Shown: one piece after another, positions 27,856 through 36,343 of the stretch | Numbering within the stretch: position 1 is the first letter of the stretch | How the letters are laid out: the number at the start of each line of letters is the position of its first letter | Assembly: GCA_947624675.1 (NCBI GenBank) | Contig: CANQLI010000004.1 | Span: 62,001 to 126,000 of the forward strand | Reading direction: 5' to 3' | DNA length: 64,000 bases | Source: an uncultured Clostridia bacterium | Lineage (GTDB): Bacteria > Bacillota > Clostridia > Oscillospirales > Ruminococcaceae | Notes under the pieces: model-generated | The model's database searches: none | The model's input: the letters and a program-made list of their open reading frames with translations, nothing else | Told to the model about the DNA's origin: nothing | Program-made: the position numbers and the translations under genes

Positions 27856-28803
27856 TTAGTCTTTAATACCCGAATTAGCCATTGTCTCCATTACGTTGCC
27901 CTGTGCAACCATAAATACGACCAATGGTGGAATCATAAGTAGTACCGCCGTTGCAAAGGTTACGCCCTGTCGAGCGATACCTGATGCTGAGATCTGCTGC
28001 ATAATAGTCGGAAGCGTCTTGAGTTCCTCTGAATATACAAGCACGCCGCCCTGTACTGCCCAGGCTGCCTGGAACGCAAATATAAGAAGCGTCATCATAG
28101 CCGGTTTTGAGTTTGGAATAACGATTCCCCAACAGATCCTGAAAATTCCTGCTCCGTCAACTCTCGCCGCCTCTATCATAGAGTCGTGTATAGTTGATAT
28201 GCTCTGTCTCATCAAAAACAGGTTCATCGGCATAGCTACGCTCGGGAGGATGAGTGCCCAGTAGGTATCTATCATACCGAGGGTCGCCATTACCAAAAAC
28301 TGCATAATCCAAAGTGCATTGGATGTAAACAGAAGTGCCGTTACGATTATCTTGTTTATCGCAGCGCTTCCGGGGAATCTGTACTTTGCGAGTACAAATG
28401 CCGCACAGCAGCATACGAACATATTTGAAATCGTTATTACAACAGTTACGAATACACTGTTAAATATGTATCTCGAAAGCGGAACCCATAGGCTTGATGC
28501 TATCGTAAACATACTTTCGTAGTTTACTAATGTCGGCTCCAATACATAAAGCTTAGGCGGGAATACAAACAACTCGTGTATAGGCTTAAACGACTGTAAT
28601 ATTGCGTAGTACAGAGGGAATACCATAAAGATTCCCAAAAGTATCAAGAAGATGAAGATAACTACTGTACCCGCTGTTGAACCGTTGGTTCTTTTCTTTC
28701 TCTTCTTTACATGAAGCTTATCAATGTTGATTTTAGCCTGTCTTTTACGAAGCTTGGCTAACGCTTTTTCTTGCTTCTTTTTCTCTTTTTCACTGAGTCC
28801 CAT
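27856..28803 (-). CDS. Carbohydrate ABC permease, MalG type (pair 2)
   Basis: 315 residues, basic N-terminal segment of ~40 residues, then six predicted helices. The EAA loop is seen as HDSMIEAARVDGAGIFRICW then GIVIPNSKPA. Start ATG follows AGGAGGTGAGG. It pairs with the MalF-type gene 16 bases upstream. This is the second permease pair of the operon; the two MalG copies differ clearly in sequence, so they are not a recent duplication. Confidence 0.92.
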   Translation of the reverse strand: MGLSEKEKKKQEKALAKLRKRQAKINIDKLHVKKRKKRTNGSTAGTVVIFIFLILLGIFMVFPLYYAILQSFKPIHELFVFPPKLYVLEPTLVNYESMFTIASSLWVPLSRYIFNSVFVTVVITISNMFVCCCAAFVLAKYRFPGSAAINKIIVTALLFTSNALWIMQFLVMATLGMIDTYWALILPSVAMPMNLFLMRQSISTIHDSMIEAARVDGAGIFRICWGIVIPNSKPAMMTLLIFAFQAAWAVQGGVLVYSEELKTLPTIMQQISASGIARQGVTFATAVLLMIPPLVVFMVAQGNVMETMANSGIKD

Positions 28804-28819
28804 ATTGTATCCTCACCTC

Positions 28820-29758
28820 CTAATCCAAATACTTTGCGAGCAGCCAGTTTATAAACTTATTTGCAAGCAGCATCGCCGCGAACAGTACGAAACATATCGC
28901 ACAGGAATAACCCATCTCGTATCTTATAGTACCGTAGTCGGTCGCGTGGTTCATAATCGTGTGAGCCACATAGTCTGTTGACGGAAGTCCTACAAGCGAC
29001 TGTCCTACAACTCCGACTGTAAAAGCAGCCGAGATCTGAAGCACCGCTGCGAACAGAAGCTGTGGTCCCATAGACGGGATCGTGATTGAGAAAAGCTCCT
29101 GCCAACGATTTTTGATTCCTTCAATAGCTCCTGCCTCATACATTGACTTGTCGATGTTCTGGAAACCTGCACGCAGTGCTAGGAATCCGGCGCCCATTGA
29201 TATCCACATCTGAACAATAAGAACTACGACAAAGATGTAGCCTGTATCTGTCAGCCACTGGATAGGCGCATTGATTATTCCGAGATCCATAAGTATCGCG
29301 TTGAAGTATCCGTATGTATCTCCCGAGAAGAGCAGCTGCCAGATAACATATACTGACGGTGTCATCGAAGGAGCGTAGAACACGAAAGTAAATATCGTCT
29401 TAAGCACCGGGTGCATCTCGTTTATAAGCCATGCCAGGAAAAACGATAGAATATATCCGATAGGTCCCGTGAATATCGCCATAACAAGAGTGTTCTTAAC
29501 AGCGATCATAAATACATCGTCGTTTAAGAAAAGTGTTGTAAAGTTTGAAAGACCTATAAACTTCGGAAGCTGTACCATATTAAAGTTTGTAAATCCCATA
29601 GGAAGCGACATTATTACCGGTACTATGGTAAATATGGTAAACAGTACGAGAAACGGAGCCATCATTCCGTAGCAGCCGGCATTTACACGCATCATATGAA
29701 GAGTGTATTTTACCTTGCCCTGATTTTTAATAGGTCCTGCAACAGTTGCTTTTGCCAT
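28820..29758 (-). CDS. Carbohydrate ABC permease, MalF type (pair 2)
   Basis: 312 residues, six predicted helices (for example MAPFLVLFTIFTIVPVIMSL). The EAA loop reads DKSMYEAGAIEGIKNRWQEL then FSITIPSMGPQ. It follows the giant solute-binding protein by 17 bases, the usual order for a binding-protein-dependent importer. Start ATG after AAGGGGGAGTG. Confidence 0.93.
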   Translation of the reverse strand: MAKATVAGPIKNQGKVKYTLHMMRVNAGCYGMMAPFLVLFTIFTIVPVIMSLPMGFTNFNMVQLPKFIGLSNFTTLFLNDDVFMIAVKNTLVMAIFTGPIGYILSFFLAWLINEMHPVLKTIFTFVFYAPSMTPSVYVIWQLLFSGDTYGYFNAILMDLGIINAPIQWLTDTGYIFVVVLIVQMWISMGAGFLALRAGFQNIDKSMYEAGAIEGIKNRWQELFSITIPSMGPQLLFAAVLQISAAFTVGVVGQSLVGLPSTDYVAHTIMNHATDYGTIRYEMGYSCAICFVLFAAMLLANKFINWLLAKYLD

Positions 29759-29775
29759 ATCCGCTCACTCCCCCT

Positions 29776-32730
29776 TTACTTATTACTTCCGACCGATAAT
29801 CCAAGGTCGTTCAGCTTACGCTCGATCTCATCGTTTATGTCCTTATTGTACCACATAAGCGTGTCTCTCGGATTTTCGGCGTTATTAACAGTTTCTCTGA
29901 ATGCGTTCATTATGTTACGGGTTACCGCATACGAAGCCGGGATTACAGGTATCTCTATCTGCTCGGCAAACTGAGCCTGAATCTTTTCCATATCGACGGT
30001 AGACCACGAAAGCTCCTTAAGGGCTTCAATATTAGCTGAATCAAATCTACCCATTGTTCCCATTAAAGCCTCGATATCGTTTCCGTAAGTAACCTGTGTT
30101 TCCTTATCAGTAAACCACTTTAAGAAATCCCATGCTGCCTGCTGATCTTCAGCCTTCTTGAATATTACGGCTCCTGTTCCCTGTGAGTTAGCGGAACGGT
30201 TTATCGTTCCGTCAGCCTGACGCGTTCCCGGAACCTGAGTCATTCCCCAACAGCCCTTTATCTCAGGCGCCGAAACAGTAACCTGATTGTAGAAGGTATA
30301 CGGCTGTATAAGGAGCGGCATATCACCGGTTCTGAATCTTGTAAATCCGTCATACTGCTGTGAGAAGCTGTATGTTGTATAGAATTTTGTCCACTTACCG
30401 AAAGCGTCTATCGCTTTCTGATCATCAAAAGTAGTTTCTGTCTGTTCATCATTATAATAGTTAAGTCCCTGCTGAAGCATAAGCATAGCGAATGTGTTTC
30501 CTGCCTCAACAGTTGTCGAAACAACGGCTGTACCGTTTGCGGAGGTGTTCTGAGTAATAGGAAGTACAAGTCCTACCTCCATATAGTTCCTCTGAAGCAC
30601 CGGCAGTACCTCAATAAGGTCATCCCATGTCTGGACATCTCTCTCAGCATCTATTCCGTATTCCGCCAAAATATCCTCACGGTAGAACATCATCGGAATA
30701 GTCTGGCTTATCGGAAGACCGTATACACCGTCGTTATAGGTGTAAAGCACAGGTGCGTTCTTCTGGAACCTTTTTACTACCTCATCATAATCATCAAAGG
30801 TGGTAAGGTCTGTAAGAACATCACGGGCTGCAAGCTGTATCGGGAAGTCTCCTCCGATAAACAGCGCTATATCCGGTCCTTTTCCTGCAAGGGTCGCTTC
30901 TACGATACCTCCGACAACAAGATTTACCGTTATCTTTGTATCACTTGTGTTGTTAAATTCGTTTTCAACGAGCTGGTTTACTATCTGAGCCTGATCTCGT
31001 CCGAGCTGTACCCAGCAAACAAGCGAATCCTCGCTCTCATTTGAAAGAGAGTTGTAGTCCTCAAAGAACGAGCCTATAAACGATTTAAAACCAAAGCTAA
31101 GGCTGTCAAAGAAGCCCTCATCCGTTGAGGTAAAGTTTCTGCCTGTCGGAACAAGTTCCATCATATCCACTTCAAGCGGCTGTCCTCTGTACTCTCTCAT
31201 CCATGATGAAACGGAGGTGATATTATCCTTTATCTGGCTGAGGTTACCCGGAATGTTTACAGGTCTGTTCACACAGTTATCTAAAACAAGCGCCATTTTT
31301 TCAAGCGTTACCGCTTCGGAACCTCCCGTACCAGAAAGATCCTCGATCTCTTTTTTGGTATCCTTAAGCGCCTGACTTAAGCGTTTGAACTCAGATATGA
31401 TCTCGGGAATAGCCTTGTCTATCTGATAGTCATTATACTCGTCCGGATCAGGACCTGTGATCTGACGGATTCTTCTGTAATAGCCCGTTATCTCGTATAC
31501 GACATCGTCAAGATCCGCCATTATTCCTCCTATCTCTCCCGGGATAGCCTCAAGCATAAGCGTATGCTTTCCCGCTTCGAGATAGTAGTAAATATCGTTT
31601 CCGTCCGCATCCTTAGGAGTTGTTACCTCCCAGTCGGTAGCGTAATAAAACTTTATCTGTCCGCTTTCTGTATTAGGCACCTTACCGTCTATGTAAAGTC
31701 TTCTGTTCGAGTAAAGACCTCTCATCTGGTCCTGTCTGCCTCTGATGCCGAGCTTGTAATATCCTGCCGTCTCAACATCAAATTCCCAGGTTATCGACTG
31801 TGTAGATTTTGACCAGTTGCCCGAACCAATGGTGTTATATCTTGTCTTTGTAGGATGTGAAGGCTGAGTTATTGAAGAATTTCTGTCACTTGTAGGGTAG
31901 AGTGTTCTGTCCGATTTGTAAATCGCATCCTCGCCTTGAATCGTTATTGTCTTGGCATCCTTGTTTTTGTCGAGCTCCGACTGGTCGGGTGCCGAATAAG
32001 GCTCGGTAGAATCCTCCTGTGAAAGCTTTATGCTTTCAATAGCAAACTGAGCTTTTACAGACTCCAAAGTAACTGTATACTTGCCTGCTTCAAAGTAAAA
32101 CCAGAGTGCGTCCCCGTAAAGACCGTCTCCGTCCTTTAAAAACTCCTCCTGCCAGCATACATCTTCGACCTGTCCGGGTCTGATGTCGTTTCCGTGTACA
32201 TCCTGCTTTTTGTTCTCCTTGTTTACCCATCTTTTCGCAAGAGTTATTCTCGAAGCGGTGTCATAAGGAGTTTCACCGTTTATTTTTAAATCGAATTCAA
32301 CTCCGTCGGTTCCTCCCGCAAGAGCCTCATACGACATTCTTATTGCATAAACTCCTGTCTTTTCAACTGTAAGCGGAAATGTAATGCTTCCTACCTGATT
32401 AGACCATTTCAAAGCGTCCTTTCCGTCTACACTTTCAACTGTTACATCCGCATCTTCGCTGGCAGTGTACTTAGGCTGATATTCCTTAGAATAGATATAG
32501 CCATCTTTGTCACCGATCTCGGGACGCTCATCGTCCTTGTGAGCTTCACGATAGTCGGTATAAGACATTATGTCGCCGGTAGTTGCTTGAACTATCTCTT
32601 CAGTAGTGTCCGCTGCATTAGAAGCGGGCTCTGTTTTTTCATCCGCTGCATAAGCTGCGGCTGACGAGGTAGCAACCAGCGCCATTGCCAGTGAAAAAGC
32701 TAAAACTCTTTTTAAAAGCTTGTGTTTCAC
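29776..32730 (-). CDS. Giant solute-binding protein with CBM-like modules
   Basis: 984 residues, about twice the length of a usual sugar-binding protein. Order: signal peptide (VLAFSLAMALVATSSAAAYA, no lipobox Cys), two beta-sandwich modules of CBM6/35 appearance (about 100-240, with WSNQVGSITFPLTVEKTGVY, and about 255-415, with ITIQGEDAIYKSDRTLYPTS), a helical linker, then a family-1 solute-binding domain from ~590 (GKGPDIALFIGGDFPIQLAA, TGAVIFKKAEDQQAAWDFLK, WFTDKETQVTYG). With no lipid anchor and no visible C-terminal helix, how it stays at the membrane is unclear. GTG start after AGAAAGGTGG. It probably captures a polysaccharide or oligosaccharide. Confidence 0.88.
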   Translation of the reverse strand: MKHKLLKRVLAFSLAMALVATSSAAAYAADEKTEPASNAADTTEEIVQATTGDIMSYTDYREAHKDDERPEIGDKDGYIYSKEYQPKYTASEDADVTVESVDGKDALKWSNQVGSITFPLTVEKTGVYAIRMSYEALAGGTDGVEFDLKINGETPYDTASRITLAKRWVNKENKKQDVHGNDIRPGQVEDVCWQEEFLKDGDGLYGDALWFYFEAGKYTVTLESVKAQFAIESIKLSQEDSTEPYSAPDQSELDKNKDAKTITIQGEDAIYKSDRTLYPTSDRNSSITQPSHPTKTRYNTIGSGNWSKSTQSITWEFDVETAGYYKLGIRGRQDQMRGLYSNRRLYIDGKVPNTESGQIKFYYATDWEVTTPKDADGNDIYYYLEAGKHTLMLEAIPGEIGGIMADLDDVVYEITGYYRRIRQITGPDPDEYNDYQIDKAIPEIISEFKRLSQALKDTKKEIEDLSGTGGSEAVTLEKMALVLDNCVNRPVNIPGNLSQIKDNITSVSSWMREYRGQPLEVDMMELVPTGRNFTSTDEGFFDSLSFGFKSFIGSFFEDYNSLSNESEDSLVCWVQLGRDQAQIVNQLVENEFNNTSDTKITVNLVVGGIVEATLAGKGPDIALFIGGDFPIQLAARDVLTDLTTFDDYDEVVKRFQKNAPVLYTYNDGVYGLPISQTIPMMFYREDILAEYGIDAERDVQTWDDLIEVLPVLQRNYMEVGLVLPITQNTSANGTAVVSTTVEAGNTFAMLMLQQGLNYYNDEQTETTFDDQKAIDAFGKWTKFYTTYSFSQQYDGFTRFRTGDMPLLIQPYTFYNQVTVSAPEIKGCWGMTQVPGTRQADGTINRSANSQGTGAVIFKKAEDQQAAWDFLKWFTDKETQVTYGNDIEALMGTMGRFDSANIEALKELSWSTVDMEKIQAQFAEQIEIPVIPASYAVTRNIMNAFRETVNNAENPRDTLMWYNKDINDEIERKLNDLGLSVGSNK

Positions 32731-32801
32731 AGTATATCCACCTTTCTAATAAAATGTAGTAGTTTAAGTTATATTATCTCCCTGACGGGCAATAGAGTTG
32801 A

Positions 32802-33770
32802 TCATTCGCTTGACTTGAATATATGTATCCTTCCCGATTCCTCATCAAGCTCTGCCTTTACCTTGTCTCCGCCCTTTATACCGAGCGCCTCAAGGTAATC
32901 CTTCGGGATCTGAAGCCGTCCCGATCTGTCCAGCACAATAAGCTCCTCGTGCTGAGCATCTTCCTCTTCTTCAGCCGCCTGTTCGGCTGTTATATCATTT
33001 ATGTTGCCGAGGTTATTAAGCTCTTCCGCATATGACCTCTTTCTGACTATCTCCGAGCTTATCCGCCCGTCCCGTATAGCAACGACTCTGTCGATATGCT
33101 TTGAAAGCTTTACATCGTGGGTAACTATTACGATAGTAAGCCCCTCGGTTCTGTTAAGCTCCTTAAATATATCAAGTATCGCTCTTGAAGTCTTGGTATC
33201 CACCGCTCCCGTAGGCTCATCCGCCAAAAGCAGCTTTGGTGAGTTTGCAAGAGCTATCGCTATCGCGACCCTCTGCTGCTCTCCACCCGACATCTGATCA
33301 AGTCTTGAGTTTGCTCTGTTTAACAGCCCTACCTTATTTAAAAGATCAAGCGCTCGCTCTCTGCGTTGCTTTGAACCCTTTAATATCATCGGCATCTCAA
33401 CATTCTGAACCGCCGTAAGGTACGGGATGAGATTTCGCGCGTTGTTCTGCCATACAAAGCCAACAGTATTGCGCTTATACTCCATATAATCGTTGTCTGA
33501 AAATTTAAGCAGGTTTTTTCCGTCGACAAAAAGGCTTCCCGCGCTCGGCTTATCAAGACCTCCGAGCATATTAAGCAACGTACTTTTTCCGCTTCCGGAA
33601 TTTCCGACTATCGCCATAAGCTCGCCGCGCTTCACCTCGAAATCAAGTCCTTGAAGCGCTACGACCTCGACCTCTGATGTCTTGTAAATTTTTACAAGGT
33701 TTTCACAGCTTATCATACAGTCATCACTGATGGCTGCTACGCTGTTGTCATCGACCAATACATCACTCAA
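32802..33770 (-). CDS. LolD-type ABC ATPase fused to an AbrB-like domain
   Basis: About 322 residues. The first ~230 form a LolD/MacB-type ATPase: Walker A VGNSGSGKSTLLNMLGGLD, Q-loop FVWQNNARNLIPYLT, signature MSGGEQQRVAIAIA, Walker B LLLADEPTGAVD and the VTHD switch. There is no TOBE domain. After an acidic linker (EEEEDAQHEELIVL) the last ~45 residues (SGRLQIPKDYLEALGIKGGD then KVKAELDEESGRIHIF) match a SpoVT/AbrB swapped-hairpin domain. The TTG start overlaps the previous gene's stop; an ATG at 33716 is an alternative. The second ATPase gene lies directly upstream. Confidence 0.85.
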   Translation of the reverse strand: MSDVLVDDNSVAAISDDCMISCENLVKIYKTSEVEVVALQGLDFEVKRGELMAIVGNSGSGKSTLLNMLGGLDKPSAGSLFVDGKNLLKFSDNDYMEYKRNTVGFVWQNNARNLIPYLTAVQNVEMPMILKGSKQRRERALDLLNKVGLLNRANSRLDQMSGGEQQRVAIAIALANSPKLLLADEPTGAVDTKTSRAILDIFKELNRTEGLTIVIVTHDVKLSKHIDRVVAIRDGRISSEIVRKRSYAEELNNLGNINDITAEQAAEEEEDAQHEELIVLDRSGRLQIPKDYLEALGIKGGDKVKAELDEESGRIHIFKSSE

Positions 33771-34440
33771 CGATCTCACCGTCCTCAAGGGTGTAGACCA
33801 CATCCGCCACATCCATCATACTGGGGTCATGCGTTGTCATCACGATCGACATTCCCTCTTTTTCTACAAGCTCTTTAAAAAGCTTTACAATATAAAGAGA
33901 TGTCTGTGTGTCAAGCTCTGCCGTCGGCTCATCAGCAAATATTATTTTCGGAGAGTGAGCTATTGCCCTTGCGATAGCCACGCGCTGCTGTTCTCCTCCG
34001 GACATTTCCCCGGGTCGGTGGTGCATCCTCTTCGCAAGACCGACATTTGAAAGGCACTGCTTTACGCGCTCATCTCGCTGTGCCGGCGGATAGCCCGCAA
34101 GTCTCAGTCCGAACTCCACATTTTCATAGCCTGTCATACTTGATATAAGCGCCACCGACTGAAACACAAACGACATATCATATCGCCGTTTTTCATCTCT
34201 TTGCTTATCGCTTAATGCGGTTATATCCTCGTCAAGGAAAATCACTCTTCCTTCGGTAGGTCGGTCAAGAGCGCCCAATATGTTAATAAGCGTTGTTTTT
34301 CCGCTTCCTGAGCGGCCTCTTAATATTGTAAGCTTTCCCTGCTCTATTTCAATGTTTATGTTTTTAAGCGCATTTACAATACTTCCATCGCCGATTTTAA
34401 AATCGCGGCTTACATTTTCTGCCGTAAGTATTGCGGACAC
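33763..34440 (-). CDS. LolD-type ABC ATPase
   Basis: About 225 residues. Walker A LRGRSGSGKTTLINILGALD, Q-loop FVFQSVALISSMTGYENVEF, signature MSGGEQQRVAIARA, Walker B IIFADEPTAELD and MTTHDPSM. Compact LolD/FtsE/MacB form without TOBE. LolD proteins normally pair with FtsX/MacB-type permeases, but the only permeases on this transcript are MalF/MalG-like. GTG start with GAGAGG upstream; an in-frame TTG at 34515 would add ~25 residues but lacks a ribosome site. First gene of the operon. Confidence 0.85.
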   Translation of the reverse strand: MSAILTAENVSRDFKIGDGSIVNALKNINIEIEQGKLTILRGRSGSGKTTLINILGALDRPTEGRVIFLDEDITALSDKQRDEKRRYDMSFVFQSVALISSMTGYENVEFGLRLAGYPPAQRDERVKQCLSNVGLAKRMHHRPGEMSGGEQQRVAIARAIAHSPKIIFADEPTAELDTQTSLYIVKLFKELVEKEGMSIVMTTHDPSMMDVADVVYTLEDGEIVE

Positions 34441-34527
34441 CAGCTCACACCGCCTCTCACAATCTGCTTTACGCAGTTTTATTTGTGCATTTTGCACATC
34501 TGCCTTTTTTGACAAACAAAAGTAATG

Positions 34528-34553
34528 CGCTTTTAACCAATTAGTTAAAAGTC
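34528..34553. promoter_or_regulatory. Palindrome in the transport-operon leader
   Basis: CTTTTAACCAATTAGTTAAAAG, an imperfect dyad with eight-base arms; lies about 80 bases downstream of the -10 box in the 5' leader. Could be an operator or RNA hairpin; no regulator gene is adjacent. Confidence 0.4.
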
Positions 34554-34634
34554 ACTACCAAGCCGTGTTATTTCAACTTATTTTTGACGAAATAGTCAAA
34601 GAAAATAAGCCCAGAGTAAATTTTCCTATTTAAT

Positions 34635-34663
34635 ATTATATCAAGCATCTACATTTTTGTCAA
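34635..34663 (-). promoter_or_regulatory. Consensus sigma-A promoter of the transport operon
   Basis: On the minus strand: TTGACA, 17 bases, TATAAT (perfect hexamers). Gives a ~190-base leader to the first ATPase gene. Confidence 0.85.
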
Positions 34664-34870
34664 GGTTTTGTTGAATTTAACTATAACTTTTGTCCAATTT
34701 CACAAGAGCTTAATTTTTTGTGTATTATGCACAAATAAATCGACAAATATTTGTATACATACACAGTAATTTATTCTATTTATGCTTTTTTCGGCACATA
34801 TTTTTAAAATCAAACAAATTGTTCACAATTTATTAAGTAAATGTTTTCATTTTCTATATTTTCAATACAA

Positions 34871-34970
34871 GGTACCGGCTGCTCGGACTTTCCCGTTTAT
34901 GTAGGTAGATTTTCGCCCGGGTCTAATGCCATACGGCGATTCAAGTATCAGTTGTTCTTTAATGTCGGAT
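34871..34970 (-). ncRNA. Candidate structured RNA of unknown class
   Basis: A ~100-base island, GC-richer than the very AT-rich 600-base gap around it. Pairings visible: TCGCC (34913-34917) with GGCGA (34935-34939); CCCG (34892-34895) with CGGG (34918-34921), crossing the first as a pseudoknot; ATAC (34931-34934) with GTAT (34945-34948); CCG with CGG at 34875-34886. On the minus strand it contains GGGAAAGTCCGAGCAGCCGG. Orientation is uncertain. No coding frame crosses it. No class is confidently recognised. Confidence 0.45.
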
Positions 34971-35134
34971 CTTCATCATTCTTTTTTCGGATAAAAGACC
35001 TAAAATTAAAAAAATTGTGAACAAAATTTAAAAATAAGATGAACGCTATTGTAATATTTGAAAAATAGTAGTAATATATATTTCGGCGCTTTAGCGATTT
35101 AAAGCAAATTAGTAAATTGAAAAGGATGATAGAA

Positions 35135-36106
35135 ATGGCAACACAGGGAGATTTGATCTCATTCCGTCCTGATGTGAGAGTTCTGGACGCGACCTTAAGA
35201 GATGGTGGACTGGTAAATAATTTCAGATTTTCCGACGAATTTGTAAAGGATCTTTACAAGACAAACATAAAGTCAAATATTGACTATATGGAGTTCGGTT
35301 ACAAGGCTTCAAAGGAGATTTTTGATCCAAAGGATTTCGGTAAATGGAAATTCTGCAACGACGACGATGTTTTTGAAATAGTCGGAAACAACGACACCGA
35401 CCTGAAGCTTTCGTGTATGCTCGATGTCGGAAGAACGGATTTTAAAAATGATGTGCGGAAAAAGACTGACTCTCCGTTTGATCTTATGAGGGTAGCGACA
35501 TACATTCATCAGATACCCTCGGCGATAGAAATGATCGAGGACGCTAAGAAAAAAGGATACGAGGTAAGCGTAAATATAATGGCAGTGTCAAAGGTGAACG
35601 ACGATGAGCTCACAAAGGGTCTTGAGCTGCTTGCGAAGAGTCCGGTTGACATAATTTACATAGTAGACAGCTACGGAGCGTTTTACCCCGAACAGATCGA
35701 GCGGCTCGCACAGAAATATACCGAGCTCGGAAGCAGGTACGGAAAACAGATAGGTATTCACGCTCACAACAATCAGCAGCTTGCCTTTGCAAACACCATA
35801 ACGGCTCTTCGTTACGGTGTGAGCTGGCTTGACTGTACAGTAAGCGGAATGGGACGAGGAGCCGGAAATTGTTATACCGAGTCGCTTCTTGCGTTCTTGA
35901 AAAATCCTAAATACGACCTTGTACCCGTAATGAACTTTGTTGCAAAGCATATGCTTAAGCTAAAGGAAGAGTGCGTGTGGGGATACGACATTTCATACCT
36001 TCTTACTGCTATTTTAAACAGTCACCCGTCCTCAGCCATAAAGTTTGTCAAGGAAGGAAGAACCGACTATTCGAGCTTTATGCACGAGCTTATGGATGTG
36101 GAATAA
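35135..36106 (+). CDS. HMGL-like/DRE-TIM aldolase domain protein
   Basis: 323 residues of the pyruvate-carboxyltransferase (HMGL-like) barrel. The metal and catalytic segment VLDATLRDGGLVNNF is at ~20, and the later ligands lie in VDSYGAFYPEQ and IGIHAHNNQQLAFANTI with VSGMGRGAGNCYTESL. This resembles 4-hydroxy-2-oxovalerate aldolases, but the lack of a DmpF-type dehydrogenase neighbour and the short C-terminus argue against DmpG itself. Such orphan aldolases occur near polysaccharide genes; substrate unknown. The ATG follows AAAGGATG; a TTG 18 bases earlier is unlikely. Confidence 0.8.
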   Translation: MATQGDLISFRPDVRVLDATLRDGGLVNNFRFSDEFVKDLYKTNIKSNIDYMEFGYKASKEIFDPKDFGKWKFCNDDDVFEIVGNNDTDLKLSCMLDVGRTDFKNDVRKKTDSPFDLMRVATYIHQIPSAIEMIEDAKKKGYEVSVNIMAVSKVNDDELTKGLELLAKSPVDIIYIVDSYGAFYPEQIERLAQKYTELGSRYGKQIGIHAHNNQQLAFANTITALRYGVSWLDCTVSGMGRGAGNCYTESLLAFLKNPKYDLVPVMNFVAKHMLKLKEECVWGYDISYLLTAILNSHPSSAIKFVKEGRTDYSSFMHELMDVE

Positions 36107-36122
36107 TTTTATTATCGTGCCT

Positions 36123-36159
36123 AAAAAGGAAGCTGTTTTCATAACCGCTTCCTTTTTTT
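36123..36159 (+). terminator. Terminator of the aldolase gene
   Basis: Stem AAAAAGGAAGC / GCTTCCTTTTT with a T-run. Confidence 0.9.
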
Positions 36160-36187
36160 AAAATATCACAAAACAAACACAGATTGT

Positions 36188-36216
36188 TTGACTAATCAAC
36201 AAAATCGTGGTATATT
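36188..36216 (+). promoter_or_regulatory. Promoter of the VTC/DUF4956 operon
   Basis: TTGACT, 17 bases, TATATT, leaving a ~120-base leader. Confidence 0.65.
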
Positions 36217-36248
36217 ATTGGTACAGTACAAAAAAGAGTTTTTAAAAG

Positions 36249-36308
36249 GCGTCGGTTTTTCCGAAAATATCAGTATGTAAAAAAATGTATGCGCGAAAAA
36301 CCCGACGC
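36249..36308 (+). promoter_or_regulatory. Long leader hairpin before the VTC gene
   Basis: GCGTCGGTTTTTC (36249-36261) pairs with GAAAAACCCGACGC (36295-36308), 13 pairs with one bulge, between promoter and start. No T-run follows, so it is not a plain terminator; may act in RNA stability or regulation. Confidence 0.5.
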
Positions 36309-36343
36309 TAATATTTTCACTAAATGCCTTGTCGGAAGAGGTG

